Origin: an uncultured Eubacteriales bacterium
GTDB lineage: Bacteria > Bacillota > Clostridia > Lachnospirales > Lachnospiraceae
Direction: 5' to 3'
Length of the DNA: 58,645 bases
NCBI GenBank assembly: GCA_902797845.1
Contig: CADBUJ010000046.1
Span: 1 to 58,645 of the forward strand
The position numbers and the translations under genes were made by a program. Below the pieces are notes generated by a model. It was not told the DNA's origin. It did not search any database and saw only the letters and a list, made by a program, of their open reading frames with translations. Positions 1-8,220 of this stretch are shown here, in pieces. The stretch's first letter is position 1; the number at the start of each line of letters is the position of its first letter.

Positions 1-1
1 C

Positions 2-733
2 GAGAAATCGAATAATGAAAAAGAGCCGGGAACAGACGGCAGAGGCGACTTCGAGATTTTCGTGGACATCAATCAGAATACCGAGGCCATAAGCGTAAGC
101 GGCTTTACGATCGACATGGCCAAGAAACTGCTGAGCGACGAAGAACTTGCCAGATACAACGCGGGGGAAAACGTGACGGTATATCTGGAGGTTCGGGAAG
201 AGCCCAAGAGTGAAGTAAACAGCACAGACAAATCGCTTCTGGACGAGGAGTTTACGACCGAAGGAGCAAAGGATATATGCTGGTTTGACATCACTGTATG
301 GAAGAAGGTCGGAAACGATGCCGCCGTGCAGGTGCATGATACCGGAACGGATATCAGTATTAATATTGAGGTGCCCGACGAGTACAAGAGTGCACCGAGC
401 GGATATACCCGTGAGTTCTACTTCGGCAGAGCACACGAAGGTGAAGCCTCCATCATAAAGCGGACCGCTGATACTAACATCTCGGTCGATTCGCATCTGT
501 TTTCCACATACGCAATGGCGTACAAAGACACGAAGATACCGGACGACAAAGACGATTCTTCGTCAGGAGATGATGGCAGCGGAAACAAGAATAGCGGAAA
601 CAGCAACGCAAGCCACAGCGGCGGAGTTGTAAAAACAGGAGACAGCATCATGCTGATTCCATGGATTTCTGCTCTTATCTGTTCGCTGGCTGTAGGATTC
701 GCCCTGATCCGCCGCCGCAGAATCGAAAAATAA
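2..733 (+). CDS. C-terminal part of a wall-anchored surface protein (5' end outside window)
   Basis: The reading frame is open from base 2, so the protein begins upstream; the GTG at 62 is internal. The visible part has a beta-rich module ending around FSTYAMAYKD, a pattern common near the C-terminus of Lachnospiraceae surface proteins. A low-complexity Ser/Gly/Asn/Asp linker follows (about bases 540-630). The end is a sortase-type signal: VKTGDS, a hydrophobic span and a RRRRIEK tail. The motif is LPxTG-like with the leading residues changed. I infer covalent attachment to peptidoglycan. Only the tail is visible, so the ligand or enzymatic role cannot be named. Confidence 0.75.
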   Translation, partial: EKSNNEKEPGTDGRGDFEIFVDINQNTEAISVSGFTIDMAKKLLSDEELARYNAGENVTVYLEVREEPKSEVNSTDKSLLDEEFTTEGAKDICWFDITVWKKVGNDAAVQVHDTGTDISINIEVPDEYKSAPSGYTREFYFGRAHEGEASIIKRTADTNISVDSHLFSTYAMAYKDTKIPDDKDDSSSGDDGSGNKNSGNSNASHSGGVVKTGDSIMLIPWISALICSLAVGFALIRRRRIEK

Positions 734-761
734 TCGGCTGAAAACACGAAAACCGGAAATG

Positions 762-813
762 AACTGACCTCCAAAAGCTGGACCAAGAATCCAGCCGGAG
801 GGGGTCAGTTTTA
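762..813 (+). terminator. Intrinsic terminator after the surface-protein gene
   Basis: A long inverted repeat pairs AACTGACC with GGTCAGTT and, inside it, GCTGGA with TCCAGC, and ends in a short T run. It lies 28 bases after the stop codon. Confidence 0.7.
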
Positions 814-1173
814 ATATGGCAAAATACTAATACTTATAGATATTTATGTTTACGATGAAGACGAGCGATGCTTATATGCATATAAATGGGATCCTGAGAT
901 AAAGTTTGGACAGATTTTGTACTAAAATTGTACTAAAAATACCCAAGCCTTCTGCAACGATAGAGTGGTAATAAAAAGATTTTTGTCGCTCCGTTACGGC
1001 AACGGTATGTAAGTTAATAAACCTATGCGTCATTAGACGGATCGACAACACAGCAATACCAATAAGCCTTGTACTGCCTAACAAAAAGCAGCATGAGGCT
1101 TTTGTAGGATTTAAGCACAAAAAGAACAACGGAAGGGAGGCTAAGGTCCCGTTAAACAAGAAGGGGCGGTTTT
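814..1173. other. Gene-poor stretch with no intact gene
   Basis: About 360 bases with stops in all forward frames. One forward frame stays open from 975 to past 1200 and reads as a basic peptide (including LVLPNKKQHEAF and KHKKNNGREAK), but I recognise no family, it has no clear start or ribosome site, and it runs out of frame into the nucleotidase remnant. It may be decayed coding DNA. No promoter or RNA gene is convincing here. Confidence 0.4.
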
Positions 1174-1392
1174 TTGGATCCGGGAAAGATATATACCGTG
1201 GCATCCTCTCATTATATACTGCAGGATCACGGGGACGGATATTCCGTCTTTGACGGAGCCACCATTATCTCAGAGAATTTCGGTGTGGACCATCAGGTCC
1301 TTATGGATTATATAAATGATGCCTTAGAGGGCGTTATCGGGGAAGAATATGCAGATCCTTACGGTAAGGAAAGGATAAGGATACTGGAATAG
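1174..1392 (+). pseudogene. Remnant of a bifunctional UDP-sugar hydrolase/5'-nucleotidase (C-terminal end only)
   Basis: The 72 codons match the very end of the 5'-nucleotidase C-terminal domain: LDPGKIYTVASSHYIL, then HGDGYSVF, then DPYGKERI. Intact enzymes of this family are well over 450 residues with an N-terminal metallophosphatase domain, of which nothing is present here. The frame has a stop at 1153 just upstream, begins only at a TTG, and has no ribosome binding site. I read it as the tail of a gene whose 5' part was lost by deletion. It is unlikely to be functional; a short transcribed peptide cannot be excluded. Confidence 0.7.
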
Positions 1393-1480
1393 ACTCTTGT
1401 AAGATCTATAATAAACAGCTAAAGTATCTTAGATCAGGAAATATGATCCCTTGCAAAAGTGACATCAGCTGAAAGGAATT

Positions 1481-2713
1481 ATGAGCAGGCTAAAGATAAA
1501 CAGCAGAGATAAAAAACCTAAATTGTGGAATGTTTTGGCACTTTCCGTGCTGGTATTTCTGACAGCTCTTTTTATGATCTGGGGCGGAGACAGATATGCC
1601 TTTCCTTTTTGTATACTTTTGGACGTATATTTCATCCTGGTGCTCATATTCCTTATATCCGCATTTATAAAACAGTTTCAGTATAATCCGTATTCCTACA
1701 ATACCATTTATTATGCCGGATTCTCCCTGTTTGTCATATCTCTTTTAATATCGTTTATGATACTTACAATGAGGATGATAAACGAATTCGGCGGCACGGA
1801 GTACGCCTGGAACAGCTGGGATATAATAGCCAACAGCCTTTTGGTGTCTGCAAAAAAATATATGCTTCTGTCTGCTCCTTTTATACTTGTCTTTTCCGCG
1901 GCTCTTTGTATATCGAATATAGTTCTTATACGCCATGAGGGGAAAAGACCTGTAAATATTCTCGGCATATTGCTTTCCGTTGCTTTAATAGGAGGAGAGA
2001 TATTCCTTTTCTTCTTTGATCGTTATGCATCAGGCTCTCTGGATGATATAAGGAGACATGAGCTGATAATAAATCTGTTTGCTGCATTATATCTTTATTT
2101 TGAATGTATGATCATAGGCTCGATGATCGCCATGGCTCTTGTCTCCAGATATGAACCGGATCCCGACGGTGACTTTTTGATAATACTGGGGTGCGGCATA
2201 AGAAAGGACGGAAGCCCGTCTCCCTTGCTGAGGGGAAGATGTGATAAGGCTCTGGATTTCAGAAAGCGTCAGCTTGAAAAGACCGGCAGGGATCTGATCT
2301 TTGTTACATCGGGAGGTCAGGGACCTGATGAAGTTATATCAGAAAGTCTTTCCATGAAAAAATATCTGATGGAACAGGGAATACCGGATGATATGATAAT
2401 AGAAGAGGACAGGTCCACCAGTACCTTCGAAAACATGGCATTTTCCAAGGAAAAGATATGGGAGGCAGACCCTGAGGGAAATGTTGTCTTCTCGACTACA
2501 AACTATCATGTGTTCCGCGGAGGGCTCAATGCCAGGAGGGTAAAGATGAGAGCTGTAGGCATGGGAGCAAAGACCAAATGGTATTTCTGGCCCAATGCCG
2601 CTGTACGGGAATTCGTGGGACTCCTGACAGAGCACAGGCTTAAGCAGGCTTTGGTATTTCTGGGAATGGTGGTATTTTACCTGCTTTTGACTTTATATTG
2701 TTACAGATACTGA
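1481..2713 (+). CDS. Membrane protein with C-terminal YdcF/SanA-like DUF218 domain
   Basis: 410 residues. Roughly the first 210 residues hold five to six hydrophobic spans. They are followed by a cytoplasmic or surface DUF218 domain beginning at LIILGCGIRKDGSPSPLLRGR, with the family's FVTSGGQG and STSTFENMAFSKE signatures, and a final membrane span at the C-terminus. DUF218 proteins such as SanA and YdcF are linked to envelope integrity but lack a settled reaction. The ATG is preceded by AAAGGAA at a good distance. It appears to be a single gene, with the GNAT fusion gene 60 bases downstream. Confidence 0.85.
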   Translation: MSRLKINSRDKKPKLWNVLALSVLVFLTALFMIWGGDRYAFPFCILLDVYFILVLIFLISAFIKQFQYNPYSYNTIYYAGFSLFVISLLISFMILTMRMINEFGGTEYAWNSWDIIANSLLVSAKKYMLLSAPFILVFSAALCISNIVLIRHEGKRPVNILGILLSVALIGGEIFLFFFDRYASGSLDDIRRHELIINLFAALYLYFECMIIGSMIAMALVSRYEPDPDGDFLIILGCGIRKDGSPSPLLRGRCDKALDFRKRQLEKTGRDLIFVTSGGQGPDEVISESLSMKKYLMEQGIPDDMIIEEDRSTSTFENMAFSKEKIWEADPEGNVVFSTTNYHVFRGGLNARRVKMRAVGMGAKTKWYFWPNAAVREFVGLLTEHRLKQALVFLGMVVFYLLLTLYCYRY

Positions 2714-2775
2714 TACTTGGCACGGGAAAGACCGACCATGAAGAAAGATCAGATACATTTAGGGGAGGAAGATAA

Positions 2776-4011
2776 ATGACTTACGAAACAAAGAGGCTGT
2801 ATTTCAGACCCTGGACAATGGATGATGCAGAGGCATGCTTCATGCTTGCAAAAGATGAGCATGTGGGGCCCGCCTGCGGCTTTGTTCCCCATAGCTCTCT
2901 GGAAAAAACAAAAGAGATACTGGACAATAAACTGATAAATGACCATACCTTCTGCATAATCGAGAAAGAATCGGGAGATATCATAGGCAACATCGGCATC
3001 GACAGTGTCCATGATCCCGGATTAAAGATACGGGCAAACGAACGGGAACTGGGATTCTGGCTCGGCTATCCGTACTGGAACAAAGGATTTATGACAGAGG
3101 CCTTAAAAGGCACGATCTCCTATTGCTTTAATGTGCTTAATGTATCCAGGCTCTGGTGCGGGTATTACGAAGACAATCCGGCATCAAAAAGAGTTCAGGA
3201 AAAAAACGGATTTATCTACAGATATACAAGAAAGGAATTTAACAAAAGGCTTAATAAAGAGGTCGTCATAAATTCCGGAAGCCTTACTGCCAGAAAGATG
3301 TATCAGATATCCACATTGTCAGCCTTGGCGCTTGGATATTCCAAACCTGTTATTACTGTAAAGGAGCTTTTGCAGCACGGAGATACGGGACTCGGAACAT
3401 ATGAGGATGTGGACGGGGAGATGATCCTTCTTGACGGCAACTGCTACAGAGCCGACGAAAAGGGAAATGCATCCCGGGTACCCATTAATTCAGGGGTGCC
3501 TTTTTCCTCAGTTTCCTTCCTTAACGGCACAAGAGAATTCTTTCTTGAGGATATAGAGAGCATCGATAAGCTCAAGGAGGAACTGAACCTCAGGATAGAA
3601 GAAGACTTCGGACTTAACAGCATGCATATGGTGAAGATAGACGGAAGCTTCAGGAGCATTTCTGCCAGATCAGAATCCGGATTTCGTTCTCATCATGTGG
3701 AGCTTAAGGACATACTTAAAAATACCCAGAAGGAATTCTTTTTCAAAGATATAAAGGGAAGCCTTGTATGCGTTTATTATCCTGACTATATGGAGGGGAT
3801 AAATGCCGCAGGATGGCATTTCCACTTTATTTCCGATGATAAGAAAAAAGGGGGACATGTTTTTGATCTGCAAATGGAGAGGGGCCATGTGTATCTGGAT
3901 AAGATAAGCAGGATAGATATACAAATGCCTACGGATCCCGCTTTTGACACATATGCGCTTAAAAGTGCCTCCAATGATGATATCAAAAAGGTAGAACAGG
4001 GCAAAAAGTAA
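2776..4011 (+). CDS. GNAT acetyltransferase fused to alpha-acetolactate decarboxylase
   Basis: 411 residues in one unbroken frame. Residues 1 to about 170 are a RimJ/RimL-like GNAT domain (TKRLYFRPW start; ELGFWLGYPYWNKGFMTEAL acetyl-CoA region; NPASKRVQEKNGF). Residues from about 175 to the end are acetolactate decarboxylase: ISTLSALALG, LLQHGDTGLGTYEDVDGEM, and the metal-binding pattern HFH at 348/350 with H361 (GGHVFD). Glu215 and Glu407 could be the two acidic active-site residues. The decarboxylase converts 2-acetolactate to acetoin; the acetyltransferase substrate is unknown. A strong GGGGAGG ribosome site precedes the ATG. Both halves keep their key motifs, so this looks like a true fusion, not a sequencing join, though that needs a check. 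Confidence 0.85.
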   Translation: MTYETKRLYFRPWTMDDAEACFMLAKDEHVGPACGFVPHSSLEKTKEILDNKLINDHTFCIIEKESGDIIGNIGIDSVHDPGLKIRANERELGFWLGYPYWNKGFMTEALKGTISYCFNVLNVSRLWCGYYEDNPASKRVQEKNGFIYRYTRKEFNKRLNKEVVINSGSLTARKMYQISTLSALALGYSKPVITVKELLQHGDTGLGTYEDVDGEMILLDGNCYRADEKGNASRVPINSGVPFSSVSFLNGTREFFLEDIESIDKLKEELNLRIEEDFGLNSMHMVKIDGSFRSISARSESGFRSHHVELKDILKNTQKEFFFKDIKGSLVCVYYPDYMEGINAAGWHFHFISDDKKKGGHVFDLQMERGHVYLDKISRIDIQMPTDPAFDTYALKSASNDDIKKVEQGKK

Positions 4012-4030
4012 GAAATAAAAATAAATTAAA

Positions 4031-4071
4031 AGAGTATCGGCCCAAGAGGATTGGGACCGATACTCTTTTTA
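4031..4071. terminator. Bidirectional terminator between convergent genes
   Basis: A hairpin AGAGTATCGG.CCC / GGG.CCGATACTCT is flanked by A-rich sequence on the left and T-rich on the right, so it can end transcripts from both the fusion gene and the convergent ZIP transporter gene. Confidence 0.85.
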
Positions 4072-4082
4072 TTTTTAATGTT

Positions 4083-4862
4083 TTATCCCAGACCTACATC
4101 CATGGCCATCATCAATACGAATCCCAGGGCGAAGCATATGGTACCCACATTTGTATGGATGCCTTCTGCCATTTCGGGGATAAGCTCTTCCACCACCACA
4201 TAAAACATGGCTCCTGCAGCAAATGTGAGCAGGTAAGGCATGATGGGTAAGAAGAATGATGCAAAGAAGATGGTCAGAAGGGCGCCCAAAGGCTCAACTA
4301 TACCGGAGAGCACTCCGTAAAGGAAAGTTTTCCATTTCGGAACATCTTCCGCCATAAGGGGCATGGATACGATGGCGCCTTCCGGAAAGTTCTGCAGAGC
4401 TATACCTATGGCAAGGGCAAGAGCGCTCATAAGAGAGATATCAGTGCCTCCGTAAAGCCAGTCGGCATAAACGATGCCTACGGCCATACCCTCCGGAAGA
4501 TTGTGAAGGGTAACGGCAAATATAAGCTTTGTAGTTTTCTTTATCCCGCTTTTAGGGCCTTCCTCCGAGTCATCAAGATGTATGTGAGGTATAAGCATAT
4601 CAAGAAACAGAAGGAAGAGCATCCCTGCAAGAAAGCCTATGACGGAGGGGAGAAAGGAAAGTGTCCCTATGTCGTCAGACTGTTCCAGAGCGGGTAGGAT
4701 AAGACTGAAAAAGGAAGCAGATACCATGATTCCGGAAGCAAATCCTCCGAGAGCTTTTTTGACCTTCTCGCTCATCTCTCCTTTAAGGAAGAATACGCAG
4801 GCTGCCCCCAGGGCGGTCCCCAGAAACGGTATAGTCACTCCTTGAAAAACGTTAAGCCACAT
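4083..4862 (-). CDS. ZIP-family divalent metal transporter
   Basis: 259 residues with about eight hydrophobic spans. Family motifs in the fourth and fifth membrane helices are clear: HNLPEGMAVG and later ALQNFPEGAIVSMPL, where His, Asn and Glu bind the metal in transit. A His-rich loop (PHIHLDD) precedes them, as in ZIP proteins. It probably imports zinc or other divalent metals across the cytoplasmic membrane. I chose ATG 4862 over the in-frame TTG at 4868 because AAAGGA lies at a proper distance upstream. The next gene on this strand is 106 bases away, so it may have its own promoter. Confidence 0.9.
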   Translation of the reverse strand: MWLNVFQGVTIPFLGTALGAACVFFLKGEMSEKVKKALGGFASGIMVSASFFSLILPALEQSDDIGTLSFLPSVIGFLAGMLFLLFLDMLIPHIHLDDSEEGPKSGIKKTTKLIFAVTLHNLPEGMAVGIVYADWLYGGTDISLMSALALAIGIALQNFPEGAIVSMPLMAEDVPKWKTFLYGVLSGIVEPLGALLTIFFASFFLPIMPYLLTFAAGAMFYVVVEELIPEMAEGIHTNVGTICFALGFVLMMAMDVGLG

Positions 4863-4974
4863 TATCAAAAATCCTTTGCATAGATTATCACTAAAACTAC
4901 TGATTAGGATAGAACAGTTTTATTCTTAAATCAATCATAAATAGAAGAAGGTATAAAAGAGTATATCCGTTACA

Positions 4975-6756
4975 TCATTTCCTGCCGTATATCTGGGCAT
5001 ATCCTCCCTTATCAATAAGCTCAAGCCCGTAAAGCTGTGCCAGTTCAAGGGAAGCCTGATGATTATCTCTGTATCTTATATCCACCGCCATAAAATCCGG
5101 AGCATGCTCTTCCTCGTAATAAACGGGAGCCCCGGAGTACAGGACCTCTCTGTCGTAAAGATGGGGTGTGAACATGGATGATGCCATTACAGCCCCTTGG
5201 GGAATGCGCTCGAGGACAATTGCAGTTTCCTCTATCAGGGCGGCATTATCCTCTGCTCCCTCCAGATACCTGTGTATTCTTGACGTATTTGCATTTATAA
5301 AAAGGATGAGGCCGCAGGACAGGGCAAGGAGGCTGAAAAATCTCTTCTTTAAAAAGCTGCTGCCATTAAGTGCAAGGAGAGCGAGAAAAATGAGAAGAGC
5401 GCCTGAACCATAGCTGTACTGATGATCTATATCAGCCTGATACTGCCAGCCGGACATCAGGTTTTCCACGACCAGAGGAATGAAGAGCACGGCATTTCCC
5501 GCCTTTTTTTGAAATAAGGGAAGAAGCCCCAATGGAAGCAGCATACAGATCAGATAAGATGCTTTTTCCGCGGTGAAGAGTCTTGATACAAAATATGCCG
5601 GATCTATAAGTATATTTCTTATGACGGATGATAATCCTTCCGAATGCATTTCTGTTTGATAATCACTGAAACGTGATGTCATCATTCCTTCTCCGTAATA
5701 TCCTATGATGAGCGCGGACAATGCAAACCAGATGATGCAGAGAAGAAGCATGATGCATCCCGTCTTCCTGCTTTCCTTTTTGGTGATGATCATCCATAAA
5801 GCCAAGGCACCCACATAAATAACTGCATCTTCCTTTACGGAAAGAACAAGGATCGAAAATATGACAGTTGGTACTGTGCGGTCCTTAAGTATAAAGTAGA
5901 TAAGGAACAGCATGAGAAAACAAAGGAGCTTATTCTCGTGGAAGTCAGTCATGCCTGAGGCGAAGAAAGCCGGATATAAGGCATAGGCGGATATCCAGAG
6001 AATGATCGAAAGATAGTCCTGCTTAAGCTCTTTAAGGATCATATAAAGAGGGAAGACTGCTCCGTAGATCAATGCAGCCTGAAGTATAAGAAGCGTCTCG
6101 GGAGCAGGTTTTATCATATAAAAAGGAAGCAAAAGATAAAGACCCGGAGAAAAATGGACGCCGAAATGAGACATAAGCTGGTTTCTTTCGATAGTTGTAA
6201 GGGGAAGACCGGTCTTTCTCATATATTCGAAGAGTTGGGTAAATATCCCAAGATCATAAGAAGGAGCATTAAAGGATGCATATCTCGTTACAGATACATA
6301 GGATAAGAAAACCGTCATCACTGTAAAGACACCTATACAAAAGACAAGGCATACGGCGGGAGAGATCTTTATATGATCAATCTCACGTATATTTTTAACC
6401 AGATAAAGAGCAGACAGGGCCATTACCAGCATAAGCCCCAGACACATCCAGACATTTTTCTCCCATTTATAAGCGGCATAGGAAGCATATATCAAGGCGG
6501 CCGTAAAGAGCACGGAAGGGATAAATGCTTTGCTTTTTAATGATGCTCCGATAGATACGAGTAATATGAAGATAAGGATCGCTGCCGCAAGATATAAAGG
6601 AAAAGATACGGAATCGACAAGAGAAAGATCCACGGTCCCTTCTTTAAATGCACAAAAAAAGGCAGTAAGGGAAAGGGCTGCGGTAAATGCCGCAAGGCCC
6701 TGACCGGGACTTATGTATTTTTTAATGTTCATCCATAAGTTCTTAATTCTTTCCAA
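4975..6756 (-). CDS. DUF2079 multi-pass membrane protein
   Basis: 593 residues, almost wholly hydrophobic for the first 500 (about 12 membrane spans), then a soluble C-terminal part. The region around TDFHENKLLCFLMLF and LSVKEDAVIYVG matches DUF2079, a family of polytopic membrane proteins related in layout to GT-C glycosyltransferases. The acidic residues between the first spans are compatible with a sugar transferase, but the substrate is unknown. The frame opens at a TTG (6756) with GGAG 10 bases upstream; an in-frame ATG at 6732 is an alternative start. Confidence 0.8.
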   Translation of the reverse strand: MERIKNLWMNIKKYISPGQGLAAFTAALSLTAFFCAFKEGTVDLSLVDSVSFPLYLAAAILIFILLVSIGASLKSKAFIPSVLFTAALIYASYAAYKWEKNVWMCLGLMLVMALSALYLVKNIREIDHIKISPAVCLVFCIGVFTVMTVFLSYVSVTRYASFNAPSYDLGIFTQLFEYMRKTGLPLTTIERNQLMSHFGVHFSPGLYLLLPFYMIKPAPETLLILQAALIYGAVFPLYMILKELKQDYLSIILWISAYALYPAFFASGMTDFHENKLLCFLMLFLIYFILKDRTVPTVIFSILVLSVKEDAVIYVGALALWMIITKKESRKTGCIMLLLCIIWFALSALIIGYYGEGMMTSRFSDYQTEMHSEGLSSVIRNILIDPAYFVSRLFTAEKASYLICMLLPLGLLPLFQKKAGNAVLFIPLVVENLMSGWQYQADIDHQYSYGSGALLIFLALLALNGSSFLKKRFFSLLALSCGLILFINANTSRIHRYLEGAEDNAALIEETAIVLERIPQGAVMASSMFTPHLYDREVLYSGAPVYYEEEHAPDFMAVDIRYRDNHQASLELAQLYGLELIDKGGYAQIYGRK

Positions 6757-6856
6757 TGAGTCATATCTCCGAAGATTCAGTATTTACGCGGATTATTATA
6801 CCATTTTGAGGATATATATAAAGATGAAAAGGGGAGAATACTTAAACCCTGAAACA

Positions 6857-6885
6857 TTGACTATTTTATGACAAAGCTATATAAT
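6857..6885 (+). promoter_or_regulatory. Consensus vegetative promoter of the pyrimidine operon
   Basis: TTGACT (6857-6862) and TATAAT (6880-6885) are separated by exactly 17 bases. Transcription should begin near G6892, which is also the first base of the attenuator structure downstream. Confidence 0.85.
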
Positions 6886-6891
6886 AACTAA

Positions 6892-6991
6892 GATCTTTAA
6901 AACGGTACAGAGATGCCGGCAAGATCAGTATAATGGAGACTTAGAATAAAGGTATTCACTTACTGTTTCTTGCGATGCAGTAAGTTTTTTT
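6892..6991 (+). promoter_or_regulatory. PyrR-type transcription attenuator in the pyr leader
   Basis: Three mutually exclusive structures can be drawn by hand. (1) An anti-antiterminator: stem GATCTT/AAGATC (6892-6897 with 6921-6926), a purine-rich bulge, upper stem CGGTA/TGCCG and the hexaloop CAGAGA (6908-6913). This is the layout and loop of the known Bacillus PyrR-binding hairpin. (2) An antiterminator pairing AAGA.CAGTA (6921-6930) with TACTG..TCTT (6961-6971). (3) A terminator ACTTACTG/CAGTAAGT (6958-6985) with a T run to 6991. UMP-bound PyrR would favour termination. No pyrR gene is in the window, so the regulator is inferred. Confidence 0.8.
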
Positions 6992-7003
6992 ATGGAGAAG
7001 AAT

Positions 7004-8206
7004 ATGTTGAATGTTGATTTAAAACTCAGTAAGGACACACGCAAATTCGCCGAGGATGTTTTGTCCCGTCTGGACATACCCTCAAAAGTCCTGGACCGTT
7101 CAGCTATTTTACCCGGTTTTCTTGATGTTCACGTACATTTAAGAGAACCGGGTTTTTCTTATAAGGAAACCATTTATACAGGAACAAGAGCTGCGGCCAG
7201 GGGAGGATTTACGGGAGTCTGCACCATGCCGAATCTGGATCCCATGCCGGATTCTCTTGAAAATCTGGAAAAACAGCTTTCCATCATTGAAAGGGACGGG
7301 GTTGTAAGAGTATTTCCTTACGGGACCATTACGAAGAAAGAGAAGGGGACGGATCTTTCCGACATGGAAGCGCTAAGCCCTTATGTATGCGCATTTACGG
7401 ATGACGGCGTCGGCGTTCAGGGAAAAGACATGATGAGAATGGCCATGGAAAAGGCCAGATCCTTAAATAAGATGATAGTTGCCCACTGCGAGGATATGGA
7501 GCTTGTAAAAGGCGGTTACATACACGACGGCAGATATGCGGCCATGCACGGCCATACGGGCAATCCCTCCGAAAGCGAATGGAAGCAGGTTGAAAGGGAT
7601 GTGGGCCTTGCGGAGGAGACGGGGTGCGCATATCACGTATGCCATGTTTCCACCAAGGAATCGGTGGAGATAATAAGGCAGGCAAGGAAAAGAGGAGCCA
7701 ATGTAACATGCGAGACCACGCCCCATTATCTGACCCTTTCTGATGACATGCTTGAGGAATCAGGCTCTTTCAGGATGAATCCTCCCATAAGAGGAGAGGA
7801 GGACAGAGCGGCCCTTATTGAAGGGATAAAGGACGGAACGGTTTCTGTGATCGCAACGGATCATGCTCCTCATTCCGCAGAAGAAAAGTCCGGCGGATTA
7901 AGAAACAGCCTTAACGGCATAGTGGGCCTTGAAACAGCATTCCCCGTACTTTATACGGAACTGGTAAAAAAGGACATTATTTCTCTGGAAAGACTTATAG
8001 AGCTTATGAGCACAAATCCCCGGGAAAGATTCGGCATAGATCTTGAACAGGATTTTGTGCTTATGGATCTTGAGGAGCCTTTTAACATAGATCCCGAAAC
8101 TTTTATTTCAAAAGGAAGGGCAACACCCTTTGCAGGAAAGAGGGTGTTCGGAAAAACGTTGATAACGGTCTGCAAGGGCCGTGTAGTATATGATTACAGG
8201 TGGTAA
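7004..8206 (+). CDS. pyrC: Dihydroorotase
   Basis: 400 residues. It makes dihydroorotate from carbamoyl aspartate, step three of UMP synthesis. Motifs of the cyclic amidohydrolase family are present: HVHLREPG (metal-binding HxH), GGFTGVCTMPN, HCED, CHVST and ATDHAPH. ATG 7004 is chosen because GGAG lies six bases before it; the upstream in-frame ATG 6992 falls directly behind the attenuator T run with no ribosome site. It is the first gene of the pyr operon, 14 bases before carB. Confidence 0.95.
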   Translation: MLNVDLKLSKDTRKFAEDVLSRLDIPSKVLDRSAILPGFLDVHVHLREPGFSYKETIYTGTRAAARGGFTGVCTMPNLDPMPDSLENLEKQLSIIERDGVVRVFPYGTITKKEKGTDLSDMEALSPYVCAFTDDGVGVQGKDMMRMAMEKARSLNKMIVAHCEDMELVKGGYIHDGRYAAMHGHTGNPSESEWKQVERDVGLAEETGCAYHVCHVSTKESVEIIRQARKRGANVTCETTPHYLTLSDDMLEESGSFRMNPPIRGEEDRAALIEGIKDGTVSVIATDHAPHSAEEKSGGLRNSLNGIVGLETAFPVLYTELVKKDIISLERLIELMSTNPRERFGIDLEQDFVLMDLEEPFNIDPETFISKGRATPFAGKRVFGKTLITVCKGRVVYDYRW

Positions 8207-8220
8207 GGAGGGAATAAGAA

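Noticed and set aside
820..1150. Possible insertion element in the gene-poor stretch
   Set aside because: No inverted ends, target duplication or transposase motif could be seen.
6992..7003. ATG 6992 as the pyrC start
   Set aside because: It directly follows the attenuator T run with no ribosome site; ATG 7004 has GGAG six bases upstream.
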